64,000 nucleotides of DNA from an uncultured Eubacteriales bacterium (GCA_900315485.1 OMZI01000003.1:1-64000); one strand, 5' to 3'. Positions 18,401 to 27,567 are shown, numbered from the stretch's first letter. Numbers and translations are program-made. The notes: generated by a model from the letters alone, not told the origin.

Positions 18401-21400
18401 AATGAAGGACTGACGATCACTGAGGACATGTCGGGCAGCGTAGTTTATAAGCACTGTGACGTCTCTACTGTAACAGATCAGGGGCTGACCACTACAACAT
18501 ATTCATATACTGTAAAGTTTAAGGATGTGAAGCAGCCTCATATCATCGTTACGAAGAATGTTGCGGTAGACGGCGACCTTAAGAAGAGCGACCTCAATAC
18601 CACCATTTACTTTGCACTTACGAAAAAGGGGGAAGAGGGCTACGTCAGAAAGCCGGATGGTGACATCTGGATCGAGACAATGGAGATCCGTAACGGAGCG
18701 CCTGTTCCTGAAAGGGTCGTATTCGACGGCGTAGACTACGGTAAGTACGATGTCTGGGAGATGGCCAGGATCGACGGCGAGTACACCAGGATGTACAACG
18801 GTCTGGTCGTGGATGGCGGATTCCAGCTCGATACGGTCGCTGCGTCCTCTGCTGACGGAGGTAACAACGCGAACATTTCTGAGAATGACAAAGAAGCACA
18901 GGTCGGCTTTACCAATCACTACGGCAAGGTCACAGAGAGCACAAGATTTGAGGCAAATAAGAAGTGGGCTGACCGCGCAGGAACTGCGATCGATCCGCCG
19001 GAAGGAGCTAAGATCGAGTTCACTCTGTACTCTGAGAAGAAGGATGCGAGCGGTAAGGTGATTGAAGGAACTCAGGAGAAGGTCCGTTCGATCGAGCTTG
19101 ACGGTATTCACGACCCTGACGGCGAAGATAGCGCATGGAAGGCTGTATTCAAGTATCTCCCTATACATGATGAAGAAAACAATGAGTACGTATATAAGGT
19201 AAAGGAGACTGCAACAGTAGACGGATATTATCCTAATAATTATCCGGAAGAATATTTCGTTACCAGCAGCGGAGGTACGATCACCAACCGCAAGCTCACG
19301 ACAGACGTAAAGATCCACAAGCAATTTGAGCTTTTCCCTGATAATGCAGGGTTGCTTGAGGGCATCGGTGACAAGCTGACCTTTACACTGACCGGACCTG
19401 GCGGTAAGGTAGGTGAGTATAAGCTGAGCGATTTTGCCCGTATCGCCGATGCGCAGGATGGTATTTATGACTATGTCCTGACTCTGGAGAACCTGCCGTT
19501 CGGCGAGTATTCCGTCACGGAATCCGGGCAGAGTGACCTGCTTGAGGACGAGGGGTATGATCTTGCGTATACAGTATCCTCGGCGGAAGGCGAAGCAGAG
19601 GTCGATACCGGCACTGAGCAGCCGGTACTGGAACTGGATCTGCAGAACAGCTATGCGAAGAATGGGTCTCTGGTCGTCAAGAAGAACAGCATCATCCACG
19701 AGGCTGTTGATGTACCTAAGGTGCCTGAGGAAATCAGCAAAAAGAAATTCATTTTCGTCGTTAAGCGCGGGAACCTGTATCTGCAGGAGAACGGAACGCT
19801 TGATACTGTGCCTTATGAATTCGGATTGAATGAATATGAGTCCAGGACGTTCAGCAATGTCCCGGCCGGAATGTACACGGTGATTGAGCAGAATGCTTCG
19901 GTGGATGGCTATAGATGGGAAGTAGTCGGCGGCACGAGAAATGCTGACGGTACTTACAGCCTGCCGGTACTTATTTCCGGTGAAACCCTTTCCGGTGAAA
20001 GCGGCGCCGGTGAGGCACTCTTTAACAACCGCTACACCAAGATCGAGGACGCAGCCCTGAAGGTAAGCAAGAAGGTAACAGGAGGACCGGAGGGAGCGGC
20101 TTCGAAGGACTATAAGGTCGAGATCACGACAACGCTTCATGGCAGCCCTGCGTGGCTGGATGCTGATGGGAATCTGTCCGCTGAGTGGCAGGTGCTGACT
20201 GTAAATGATGGACAGACGCTGACCTTCGATAATATACCTGCCGGAACATATACTGTGACGGAAGACAAGGACGGTGCGGCTTTTTCTGACTACGAGCTCG
20301 ATGTAAAGTACAGCCTGGATAATAAGACTTCTCATGATGTAACTCAGGCTGAAAGCACAGCGACTGATGCAGCAGAAGGAACGGCATCAACGACCGGCGC
20401 TTCAGAGGGCTATACTTTCACGATCCACAAAGATGGGGAAGCGGATGTAACTATAGCCAATACCTATAACTACCTGTATACACCGGTGAAGTTGACCAAG
20501 ACTGTCACGGGAAACATGGGCAGCAAGACTCTGTTCTTCGGATTCGATGTGTATCTGACGGATGCTGAAGGCCACCCGATCGTTATTGAGGGCAGGACAA
20601 ACAATGATGGCAAGCTGATCGGTTCCATTAACCTGAAGCATGGACAAGACACAACCATCGACAAGCTTCCTAAAGGAGCCAGAATCAGGATCGTCGAACA
20701 CAATGTCCATTATGACACTCATGTAGACGGCCGGATAGGGATTGACGGAACTGAGCCAGAAATTCCGCTGGATGCAAAGACAAGCCATATCGATACAGGT
20801 GATGATACGACATACACGTATGAATTTACGATCCCTGAAGAGGGAGCTACCGTTGATTTCTACAATGACTACAATGTGGAGCAGTCAGTGGTACTCAACA
20901 AGGTCGGTTACAATAATATCGACGAAAGCCAGGTCCCTCTGGCAGGAGCGACTTTCAAGGTCTACAAGGACAAGGAAAAGACGAAACCTGTCAAGTTTGA
21001 CGACAAGGAGGAACTTATTTCAGACGCTAATGGTCTTCTCTACAGCGGAAAGATTGGTGTTGGTACTTATTACCTGGATGAGACGGTAGTTCCGGACGGA
21101 TATTTTACTCCTGAGGGAATGCTCGTCCTGACGGTAGATGAGAATGGTGTTACACTCGGCACTACTACGACTATCGGACAGCCTGGACTGAATGACTGGA
21201 TCACCAAGAATGTTGAGAAGGTCGGCGGAGAGGATTCCGATAAAAAAGAGACTGTGTACACTGTAACGATCAGAAACACGGCAGGCGCGGTCCTTCCTGC
21301 AACAGGCGGGATAGGCACTACAGTGATCTACACCGCAGGTGCTTTGCTCCTGACCATATCCGTAATTCTGCGCGCAGTACTGAAGGTGCTTGCGATGAAG

Positions 21401-21406
21401 GCATAA
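15476..21406 (+). CDS. giant LPXTG surface protein with B-repeats and Cna-B/SpaA domains
   Basis: This intact 1,976-residue adhesin has a signal/membrane segment (about residues 25-45), an acidic linker, and one N-terminal beta module ending EGFSVYSVVS that matches the module repeated in the first adhesin. A Trp/Tyr-rich region (about 305-445) follows, then two Listeria-Bacteroides-type B repeats (about 452-530 and 676-755; motifs VSFDANGGTG, FIGWST, FLGWNT, LYAQW). A string of SpaA/Cna-B domains comes next, with lines such as VKVDEDGNPLEGAEYNL and YTLTETKAP whose Glu normally catalyses an isopeptide bond. The end is LPATG (residues 1940-1944), a hydrophobic helix and a short basic tail, the sortase signal. 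Expected role: adhesion or pilus-like surface structure; the ligand is unknown. Start ATG 15476 follows AGCGGGGT. Confidence 0.92.
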   Translation: MKKNDKIHNLIKRLISEMHRYNMRTAALAVLVALVTVYMIILPASALTKDHAAEMGGVGVDAVEAEAEEGSTDEAGAAEDGDVGHENAEADSEKSGADTVMDADVDETGDADVPDAEDAEEEETGEGLSLEKQVLASDGRDYRITVTCGPEACIPEGAELAVVEILPEEQSKLQEEVPEEDLSYEEYVAGTEDALGWKEGTSSYARVFDISIVADGDKVQPADGQTVDVRIELADSSDEELSVVHFEDGSSEGTVVENTTTEEAEEGKTVVFDAEGFSVYSVVSRKEPATNPAAADSLDGNSYALVTLNNALLQGRPFSSDAGKLDSVYANPTVGGTVQVTGNITMWHFEAVPEQPGWYYISDGHKNYINITSGSGNGGTVTLGEKQPIYVGTRTVDGHTVYQLRTGASQQGSKAVNNYENNTSHGFGAWTSSTNANNDWFRLYDMRFLGDVKVSFDANGGTGAAPEDIWGIPGNTITLPDYTGTRSGYTFIGWSTHRNVADRDYHPLYPAGSKYTLPDSNTTLYAIWTNNTPTKGEFYIRLDGTIPYEPQQYENSDYTGKIEITGTVKYQSWLTDNDPTKPNNGLYVKNDVTAKLNQVPDVNQLVDIINRSSNKLGFKVRNKDGELVVDEITNPSVNAGKYNVSAGNALYVLWYVQKFAGGNWHIDGSLLVKNKVNIAYDGNTPDGSAKNVPLGYQETPGTEVTIGASGRKDGPQLTPTRPGYIFLGWNTKHDGSGTPYNNNDKYTLNEDTTLYAQWSKGTNYMTVCKTNSEGETLQGARFKLEEKTAGGYTEKYSASTGESGTFTYDRMENDTLYRMTETYAPNGYEVQNAFFFKVDANTEGELQLYVCDKDGNHIEAPDWLQISYTPADDPDAHGVARIQFIIKDERIKRNITFVKVDEDGNPLEGAEYNLTGSKGEVAGVLKEKSDINGVFTAKNAELAYGSYTLTETKAPVMFAANEPVKFTLNDYVDEHNEGLTITEDMSGSVVYKHCDVSTVTDQGLTTTTYSYTVKFKDVKQPHIIVTKNVAVDGDLKKSDLNTTIYFALTKKGEEGYVRKPDGDIWIETMEIRNGAPVPERVVFDGVDYGKYDVWEMARIDGEYTRMYNGLVVDGGFQLDTVAASSADGGNNANISENDKEAQVGFTNHYGKVTESTRFEANKKWADRAGTAIDPPEGAKIEFTLYSEKKDASGKVIEGTQEKVRSIELDGIHDPDGEDSAWKAVFKYLPIHDEENNEYVYKVKETATVDGYYPNNYPEEYFVTSSGGTITNRKLTTDVKIHKQFELFPDNAGLLEGIGDKLTFTLTGPGGKVGEYKLSDFARIADAQDGIYDYVLTLENLPFGEYSVTESGQSDLLEDEGYDLAYTVSSAEGEAEVDTGTEQPVLELDLQNSYAKNGSLVVKKNSIIHEAVDVPKVPEEISKKKFIFVVKRGNLYLQENGTLDTVPYEFGLNEYESRTFSNVPAGMYTVIEQNASVDGYRWEVVGGTRNADGTYSLPVLISGETLSGESGAGEALFNNRYTKIEDAALKVSKKVTGGPEGAASKDYKVEITTTLHGSPAWLDADGNLSAEWQVLTVNDGQTLTFDNIPAGTYTVTEDKDGAAFSDYELDVKYSLDNKTSHDVTQAESTATDAAEGTASTTGASEGYTFTIHKDGEADVTIANTYNYLYTPVKLTKTVTGNMGSKTLFFGFDVYLTDAEGHPIVIEGRTNNDGKLIGSINLKHGQDTTIDKLPKGARIRIVEHNVHYDTHVDGRIGIDGTEPEIPLDAKTSHIDTGDDTTYTYEFTIPEEGATVDFYNDYNVEQSVVLNKVGYNNIDESQVPLAGATFKVYKDKEKTKPVKFDDKEELISDANGLLYSGKIGVGTYYLDETVVPDGYFTPEGMLVLTVDENGVTLGTTTTIGQPGLNDWITKNVEKVGGEDSDKKETVYTVTIRNTAGAVLPATGGIGTTVIYTAGALLLTISVILRAVLKVLAMKA

Positions 21407-21498
21407 AAAAGCATAAAGACCAGAAAAATGTACGATTCTGGACAAAAAAGTCAATAAGTCTATTGCATTATTACTCTAAACAGTATATTGTATTACCA

Positions 21499-21533
21499 CA
21501 TTTCGCAGGGCGGTAATTCCGCCCTGCGAAATG
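21499..21533. terminator. bidirectional terminator between convergent genes
   Basis: A perfect 15-bp hairpin (21499-21513 with 21519-21533, 5-nt loop). A second small hairpin (ATTCCT/AGGAAT) follows at 21537-21552. It lies between the adhesin on the + strand and the reductase gene on the - strand. Confidence 0.75.
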
Positions 21534-21667
21534 CGGATTCCTTTTTAGGAATAAGGCATGCAAAAGGGCTTTTCGTATCCATTCGGCCCGGAGTGTGCCT
21601 TTTTCTTTATGTGATTTTTCTGTATTTTCTGCGATATGTACAAGGTCATCACGTCCCCGGTGACACG

Positions 21668-22885
21668 CTAGATGATCGGAATCTTGATCTTCAGGTCGGA
21701 CATCGGGTATGCGGAGCAGGCGTGGAACCAGCCGAGCTCCTTGTCCATGGCCCTGCGGCCGTCGCTTATAGGCGAGACGAATATGTCGCCTGCGAGGAGC
21801 TGGGATCTGCAGTATCCGCACTCGCCGCCTCTGCAGTGGGTGTCGATAGGGATGCCTGCTCTCTCGAGTGCTACGGCTACAGGCTCGTCGGCTGCTGCGT
21901 CGATGATATCCTCATGGATGCCGCGCATTACGCTGATCTTATAGGTCTTGCCGACTTCGTCCATAGGGAATCCCGGGATCAATTTGACGCCCGGCTGTGC
22001 GGCGGCATCGTGTCTGAATCTTTTCAGAGGAACATTCATCTCCTTCATGATCTTCTCTACCATGAAGTACATTACCGGTGGTCCGCAGAAGAAGAATGAC
22101 GGGCCCTGTGACGGGTCTGTATCCTTGGTCATGCCGCCGAATTTAGCTGCATACTTCTCTATGATCTCTTTAGTGACAAAACCCTTCTCGCCGTCCCATT
22201 CATCGTCGTCGGACATTATGTGTACGACGTGGATCTTATCAGGGCAGGCCTTCTCAGCTGCTGCGAGCTCGTCGCCGCAGACAATATCCTTGTGGTTGAC
22301 CGAGCCGAAGAGGATGGTCAGGTCAATATCCAGCTTGCCATGTGCGATCTCCTTGGCCATCGAGACAAAAGGCGTGATGCCTGATCCGCCTGCGATACCG
22401 ATGATGTGATCGGAGTCACGCAGAGGTTCATACAGGAACTGTCCGAACGGAAGGGCTGCCGTAATGATCGAGCCGACCTTGACGTTCTTGAGGAACCAGT
22501 CAGGTACAAGGTAAGGCACGTTGCTTCTGATTGTGATCTCGAAGAACGGGTCTTCCTGTCTTGCTTCATAAGGTGCTGAAGAGATCGAGTACGCTCTGGT
22601 CAGAACGCTTTCGCCGATCTTCAGATAGAAGTTGGCATACTGGCCGCTCTGGAATACGGGCACATGTCCGTTGACAGGGCTGAACCTGTAAGTCTTTGAA
22701 GTAGGGGATGCGTCCCTTATTTCTGTTACGGTGAACTCCTGCTTTCCAGGGTGGAGTGCATCTGCGAGCTCTCTTATAGGGTCCTTAGGATCCGGTGTGG
22801 TGGAGCCGCTTGCGATGAGCTCCTGACGCATTTTGGTGACGCGGGAAGCGCCGCCGATATCTTTAAGAAATCCTTTTACTTTCAT
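21668..22885 (-). CDS. FAD/NAD(P)-dependent reductase with C-terminal [2Fe-2S] domain
   Basis: The 405-residue flavoprotein passes electrons from NAD(P)H via FAD to a plant-type [2Fe-2S] centre. An FNR-type FAD motif (RAYSISS, about residue 94) and a nucleotide-binding motif (GIAGGSGITPF, about 168) come first. The ferredoxin domain follows, with cluster ligands Cys351, Cys356, Cys359 and Cys390 (C-x4-C-x2-C-x30-C). The start ATG 22885 has AAAGGAGG before it and overlaps the stop of the upstream flavoprotein gene by ATGA, so the two are cotranscribed and translationally coupled. It probably feeds electrons to that partner; the electron acceptor is inference. Confidence 0.87.
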   Translation of the reverse strand: MKVKGFLKDIGGASRVTKMRQELIASGSTTPDPKDPIRELADALHPGKQEFTVTEIRDASPTSKTYRFSPVNGHVPVFQSGQYANFYLKIGESVLTRAYSISSAPYEARQEDPFFEITIRSNVPYLVPDWFLKNVKVGSIITAALPFGQFLYEPLRDSDHIIGIAGGSGITPFVSMAKEIAHGKLDIDLTILFGSVNHKDIVCGDELAAAEKACPDKIHVVHIMSDDDEWDGEKGFVTKEIIEKYAAKFGGMTKDTDPSQGPSFFFCGPPVMYFMVEKIMKEMNVPLKRFRHDAAAQPGVKLIPGFPMDEVGKTYKISVMRGIHEDIIDAAADEPVAVALERAGIPIDTHCRGGECGYCRSQLLAGDIFVSPISDGRRAMDKELGWFHACSAYPMSDLKIKIPII

Positions 22886-24426
22886 CGCTGCGCCTCCTTT
22901 CGGGTGTAGTCATCGATGACTGCCTTGGCGGCGGCGCGGCCGTTGGTAACGGCCGGTCCCATGCCGTTTCCGCTGATGGCATGGGCTCCCGCGAACTCGA
23001 GCCCGTCGATGAAGTGATCGTCTTCCTTCATCTGCAGACGTGCGATCGCGTGGTCATCTATGCTGTGTGAATAACCGTAAATGCTGCCTTTCCATGCGCC
23101 TACATAGTGGGCGACGGTGACTGGTGTCGATACTTCGATTTCTACGATGTGGTCATGGATGTTGATACCGCTGACACGCTCGTACTCATCGATCATGTCC
23201 TTAGCCATTTTGCGCTTGAAATCGTAGTAGTCCTCTTCCTTGAGGTCGAGGAAGCCCTGTACGAGCGGCAGGTTGGTGATCGAGAACTGGCACATCCCCT
23301 CAGGCGTAGCGCCCGGGTTGGCAAGGTCGAGGCAGATGGAGGTCAGATACTTGTAAGGACCAAGCGTTTTGCCCTGTTCCCATATCTTATCCGTATCCAT
23401 GGTCTCGCCTGCGGAGAAGAGGTTGTAGTCCTTGATCCCCAGGTTCTCAGGTGTGTCATCGAGCACCATCATGACAGAGGCCGTGGTGACGGAGAGTCTG
23501 CGGCCGTTGATCATCTTTATGGCTCCTTCAGGCACCTCGGACAGCGGCTCGATCATCTGAGTGTATACCTTGTTAGGATATGCGCCGCAGATGACATAGT
23601 CGCAGTTGATGGTATCGCCTCTCCTGGTGCGTACGCCTGTAACCTTGCCGTCCTTCACCAGGATCTTCTCGACTTCCTGGCAGAACTCGATCTGAGCGCC
23701 GTTCTCCTCAGCTTTGGCCTGGAGCTTCATGCTCATCTCGTGCGAATACTTCTTAGGGACATAGCTGCCGCCTCTGAAGTAGTCTGCCATCAGGAATGCG
23801 TAGATGGTGAACGGCAGAGTGCTCATTGGGTTGCCTACATATATCCAGTACGGAGTGAGGATGTCAACGATCCTGTCAGGGAATCCGAAGGTGTCGATCA
23901 CTTCTATAGCAGTGTAGCCAGCTGTTTTGACAAAATCAGGATGCTTCATGAGCATCGCAGGCTTGCTCATCGGTGTCACCGAGAGGGTGTTCATCGAGTC
24001 ATAGACTCTGTTGCAGAGCTGCATGAACTCGAGCACCTTAGGACCCCAGCCCGGGAACTGAGCGTCGATCTCGTTCGCCATGGTCTCGAATCCGGAGTGC
24101 AGGGTGATATCTATATTCCTGGAAGGCTCTACGAACCTGTATGCTTCAGGAACCTTGAGCCAGTCGATATCCACACCGCACTCATCGAAGAAAGTGCCGA
24201 CCTTGAGGCGGTCACTCTTGTCTCCGATGCTCATCATCTCGTGGAGAGTAGCCTCGATCTCGATCCCGTTGCGGACATAGCTTGTGGCCAGGCCGCCCGG
24301 GAGATTGTGCTTCTCCAGAATGAGGATGTCGTTGATGCCTTTCTGCTGGAGCTGGAGCGCAGCCGAGAGGCCCGCAAGAGCACCGCCGATGATAACGACA
24401 TCATAGTGGTCTTTATAAAACTTCAT
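22882..24426 (-). CDS. phytoene desaturase / retinol saturase-like FAD oxidoreductase
   Basis: The 514-residue protein belongs to the CrtI/RetSat flavoprotein superfamily, whose members desaturate, isomerise or saturate C=C bonds in long hydrophobic chains. The N-terminal dinucleotide fold is clear (DVVIIGGALAGLSAA, then LEKHNLPGGLA), and the C-terminal FAD-closing motif reads GLEFAGAHAISGNGMGPAVTNG. I choose ATG 24426, which has AGAGGAAAC upstream; an in-frame ATG at 24501 lacks a ribosome site. It is followed by the [2Fe-2S] reductase with a 4-bp overlap and preceded on the same strand by a fatty-acid-isomerase-like gene, suggesting a saturating step on an unsaturated acyl chain. The substrate is not proven. 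Confidence 0.8.
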   Translation of the reverse strand: MKFYKDHYDVVIIGGALAGLSAALQLQQKGINDILILEKHNLPGGLATSYVRNGIEIEATLHEMMSIGDKSDRLKVGTFFDECGVDIDWLKVPEAYRFVEPSRNIDITLHSGFETMANEIDAQFPGWGPKVLEFMQLCNRVYDSMNTLSVTPMSKPAMLMKHPDFVKTAGYTAIEVIDTFGFPDRIVDILTPYWIYVGNPMSTLPFTIYAFLMADYFRGGSYVPKKYSHEMSMKLQAKAEENGAQIEFCQEVEKILVKDGKVTGVRTRRGDTINCDYVICGAYPNKVYTQMIEPLSEVPEGAIKMINGRRLSVTTASVMMVLDDTPENLGIKDYNLFSAGETMDTDKIWEQGKTLGPYKYLTSICLDLANPGATPEGMCQFSITNLPLVQGFLDLKEEDYYDFKRKMAKDMIDEYERVSGINIHDHIVEIEVSTPVTVAHYVGAWKGSIYGYSHSIDDHAIARLQMKEDDHFIDGLEFAGAHAISGNGMGPAVTNGRAAAKAVIDDYTRKEAQR

Positions 24427-24488
24427 AGTTGTTTCCTCTTCAGAATGATGCAGCCGTGCAGCTGCCTTGAGTGTTTTTACTATTACAT

Positions 24489-24589
24489 AAAAGGCGTTCA
24501 ATGGTCCGCAGGGAGCGGTCGACCCTCGGTGCGAAGTTCGACGGCGTTAGCCGGCGAATCTAGCGACCGAAGGACCATTGACGCCTTTT
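24489..24589 (-). ncRNA. large structured 3' element between isomerase and saturase genes
   Basis: Outer arms 24489-24507 and 24572-24589 pair over 18 bp (one bulge) and end in TTTT on the - strand. The 64-nt interior is GC-rich and can fold further, for example CGCCGGC with GCCGTCG around TAAC and TCGGT with ACCGA. It begins 8 nt after the isomerase stop, so it may act as a partial terminator that sets the ratio between isomerase and downstream genes. Its interior is not clearly related to the elements at 43519 and 49245. Confidence 0.6.
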
Positions 24590-24596
24590 CTTTTGC

Positions 24597-25985
24597 TTAG
24601 AAGAAACGCTCAACCAGCTCGCGGCTGTATTCAGCAGTCTCATCCATGTCACCGAATGCCATGATCTCGCCTGCATAGTAAGTGTCATACTTGCCCTGCA
24701 TTGCTTCTACCTTGTCGTACCAGCCATCTGCATAGTCTGCGCTGAATACGTGTGGGAAGTAGTATACGGACCACTCGTTGATGACTTCAGATGCAGGGTT
24801 GCCCATTGTCCTGAGGTCGTCCTGTACCTGCTGTCTTACCTTCTCGTAAGGGATCTCGTTGGAGTTTCTGTGCTTACGGAGTGCGTAAGTTGTGATGACC
24901 TGATCAACAGTCTCTTTCCATCTTCTGTAGTAGACCATGAGGTGTCCGAGTCTCTCAGGGATCATGTTGTCGAATACATAGTAGGAGATCTCAGGGTGAT
25001 CCTCAGGCTTGGTCAGTACAGCCTGTACATCATATCTCTCATAGTCGATCTTCTTGAAGAGAGCCATCTCGTCATCTCTTGTATCGAAGTACTCTACCAT
25101 GCCCTTCATTCCGTCTGTACGTGTTCCCGGGATGTAGAGAGGAGCGGTGACGATGATCTTGTCATACTCTTCGACCTTGCCGTTTACTGTTACGTAAACC
25201 TTGCCGTCCTTACGCTCTACCTTCTCGATGTTGCTGTTCAGTCTTGCAGGGTTCTTGAGCTTGTCGTTCAGGCATTCCCAGATGTACTGAGTACCCTGTT
25301 CCCATGTCCAGAGGTTGACCTTGACGAAGTTCATTGTTGTCTGGAAGTCGAGATACTTGAGTACGTAGCCTGCAGGGATCTCGTCAAAGTATCCGTAGCC
25401 GAATGCTGTGAAAGGTCCGATCCATACATCCTGGATGAGGTCTACCTTGTTCTTCTTGCAGAATTCCTTGAAAGGAAGTGCGAGGTCCTTGAGGTTAGGG
25501 TTTACACCGCTTACAGGCTCTCTCTCAGGAGTTACGGCAAAACCTTCGTAACGTCCCTCAGCAACGCCGCGGTGACCGTTTATGTCATATCCCTTGTACT
25601 TGGTCTCGAGGAGCTCTCCGAACTCCTTGAGCTGCTTCTTCATCTTGAGAAGTCTTGGGATCTTGAGGATGTTCTTCTTAGGTTCGAACGGCTCGATGAC
25701 TTTGCCGTTCTTGTCCTTGTAGTTACGATTGAGCTGCGGACCGTCGTGAGTGATGCCGCAGAACTCTTCTACATCATGTACAGCGTAGTATGAAGGAACA
25801 CCCATGATAGCGCCCATCTCATAACGCTTGCCGTTGTAATGCGGGGACCAGCACTTTCCGCCTACACGGTCGAGTCTCTCGAGGATAGTGTAGTTCTCAT
25901 AACCCTTCTGCTCGAGATACATACCTGCCGAAAGTCCTGCCGGGCCTCCGCCGATGATGCAGATTTTCATATTCTTATCAGCCAT
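24597..25985 (-). CDS. FAD-dependent polyunsaturated fatty acid isomerase-like protein
   Basis: The 462-residue flavoprotein of the amine-oxidase fold closely resembles, from memory, the Propionibacterium (Cutibacterium) acnes linoleate isomerase PAI, which turns linoleic acid into 10E,12Z conjugated linoleic acid. Shared stretches include IIGGGPAGLSAGMYLEQ, GGKCWSPHYNG, YEMGAIMGVPSY, YVLKYLDF, LWTWEQGTQ, MVYYRRW and the C-terminal YAGEIMAFGDMDE, and length matches (about 424-460). FAD binds the GGGPAG loop near residue 12. Start ATG 25985 has AAGGAGGC. It is the first gene of a leftward operon with a saturase-like flavoprotein and a [2Fe-2S] reductase, and it faces acyl-activating genes. Isomerase activity is likely; substrate and double-bond position are inferred. 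Confidence 0.82.
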   Translation of the reverse strand: MADKNMKICIIGGGPAGLSAGMYLEQKGYENYTILERLDRVGGKCWSPHYNGKRYEMGAIMGVPSYYAVHDVEEFCGITHDGPQLNRNYKDKNGKVIEPFEPKKNILKIPRLLKMKKQLKEFGELLETKYKGYDINGHRGVAEGRYEGFAVTPEREPVSGVNPNLKDLALPFKEFCKKNKVDLIQDVWIGPFTAFGYGYFDEIPAGYVLKYLDFQTTMNFVKVNLWTWEQGTQYIWECLNDKLKNPARLNSNIEKVERKDGKVYVTVNGKVEEYDKIIVTAPLYIPGTRTDGMKGMVEYFDTRDDEMALFKKIDYERYDVQAVLTKPEDHPEISYYVFDNMIPERLGHLMVYYRRWKETVDQVITTYALRKHRNSNEIPYEKVRQQVQDDLRTMGNPASEVINEWSVYYFPHVFSADYADGWYDKVEAMQGKYDTYYAGEIMAFGDMDETAEYSRELVERFF

Positions 25986-26220
25986 TTTTTTGCCTCCTTA
26001 AAATGATCAATATGACTGTAAAGGCGGGAACTGCGGTGTTGCAGATCTCACCCGGATGGAAACCGCCAAAAGTGTGATTTTTTCAACAAAAAATGACATT
26101 TTTTTGCAGATTTTGGTGGTGAACCTTTGTAAATTATTATATGATTGTGATACTTAATTATCAAGGAAGACAAGGCAAAACAAGAGCTTATATTTACCGG
26201 AAGGTAAGAGGGGAATAGGT

Positions 26221-27516
26221 ATGAAAAAATATAATTCATTTATAGAGCTTACTGAAGCTTTTGCCGGTAGAGAGGGGACCGCTCTTGAGTATCTTACAGA
26301 GGGCGGAAGTATCGGGAGCATGAGCTACAGAGAGCTCGCTGAGAAAATCAAAGAGAGAGCCGCATTCTATGCGACCAAGGGCCCGGGGACTGATTACGTA
26401 TATGCAAAGCCGGAGCCTGACGCGGTGATCGAGATATTCGCTGCGGTATATGCAAAGCGCTGTATCATCATGGCCGATCCGATGATGCCTGAGAAGGTTC
26501 TCGAGGAAGCTGTTGCTGGCGCTGATAAGTTCGTTATCAATGCGACTGAGAAGAGAGGCGATGGAGAGATGCTCTTCTTCACGTCAGGAACTACCAGCAG
26601 AAGCAAGGCAGTAAGACTTACTTCAAAGTCTCTGTGCTGCAGTGCGTGGAGCGGACAGAGCATGCTCGCGTGCGGAGAAGGGGATAAGATCCTCTGCGTA
26701 CTTCCGCTTTCGCATGTATTCGGATTCGTCTGCAGCCTGCTGTGGGGCCTAGCATACGGAGCGACTATAGCGCTTTGCTCTGATGTGCGTGACCTGTTCG
26801 CTGCACCGGCTAAATTCAGACCGACCATACTGCCTGCAGTACCTTCTATAGTAGAGGCGCTGGTCAGGTATAACGCGCTCAATCCTGAGCTGAAGACAGT
26901 GCTCATCGGGGCGGCACCTTGCACTCCGGAGATCGCTGACAAGCTGAGAGAAAAAGGCATAAATACTTATTTTGGCTACGGCCTGACAGAAACATCGAGC
27001 GGCATTGCCATTACACAGGACCTCGACGAGCCTGAGGCACTGTATCCGTGCCCGGGAGCAGACATACAGATAGAATTCGATGGAGAGATCACCGTTGCGA
27101 CACCTTGCATGATGAAGGGATACCTGGGATATCCTGATCTGGAAGAAGGATACAGGCTGTATACAGGAGACCTCGGCTATTTCGATAAGGATGGCAGACT
27201 CCATCTGCAGGGCCGCAAGAAGGACGTGCTGATCATGGCGGACGGCACCAAGATATACTGTCCTGAGTATGAGCACGACCTGGCGGAAATGAGCGGTCAG
27301 GAAGACATCGCTCTCATTGAGAGAGACGGAAGGGCCATCCTGGTGGCAGGAGCGGGCTCTGATGTCGAAAAGCTCAAGGAAGCAGTAGTTGAATACAACA
27401 AGACGATGCTGAGATCCCAGCAGGTGTACAGGATAGAGGAGTTCGGAAGACCTCTGCCGCGCACCATGACAGGCAAGCTGAGAAGATATGAGCTGGGAAG
27501 AAAGTATCAGCAGTAA
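26221..27516 (+). CDS. AMP-binding acyl-activating enzyme
   Basis: This 431-residue member of the ANL superfamily activates a carboxylate with ATP to an acyl-adenylate and transfers it to CoA or a carrier protein. Visible motifs: the phosphate loop FFTSGTTSRSK (about residue 118), YFGYGLTETSSG, TGDLGYFDKDGRL, the hinge GRKKDVLI, and the C-terminal catalytic Lys in PRTMTGKLRR. It is 70-100 residues shorter than typical members, mostly at the N-terminus. The next gene (98 bp on) is an acyl carrier protein, so it may be an acyl-ACP ligase. Start ATG 26221 follows AGAGGGGA. Upstream 25986-26220 is the divergent control region with the isomerase operon. Confidence 0.82.
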   Translation: MKKYNSFIELTEAFAGREGTALEYLTEGGSIGSMSYRELAEKIKERAAFYATKGPGTDYVYAKPEPDAVIEIFAAVYAKRCIIMADPMMPEKVLEEAVAGADKFVINATEKRGDGEMLFFTSGTTSRSKAVRLTSKSLCCSAWSGQSMLACGEGDKILCVLPLSHVFGFVCSLLWGLAYGATIALCSDVRDLFAAPAKFRPTILPAVPSIVEALVRYNALNPELKTVLIGAAPCTPEIADKLREKGINTYFGYGLTETSSGIAITQDLDEPEALYPCPGADIQIEFDGEITVATPCMMKGYLGYPDLEEGYRLYTGDLGYFDKDGRLHLQGRKKDVLIMADGTKIYCPEYEHDLAEMSGQEDIALIERDGRAILVAGAGSDVEKLKEAVVEYNKTMLRSQQVYRIEEFGRPLPRTMTGKLRRYELGRKYQQ

Positions 27517-27567
27517 GGTGAACTGACGGTCTTCCGCTGACATTTTGCATGAAACAGACAGCAGCGG

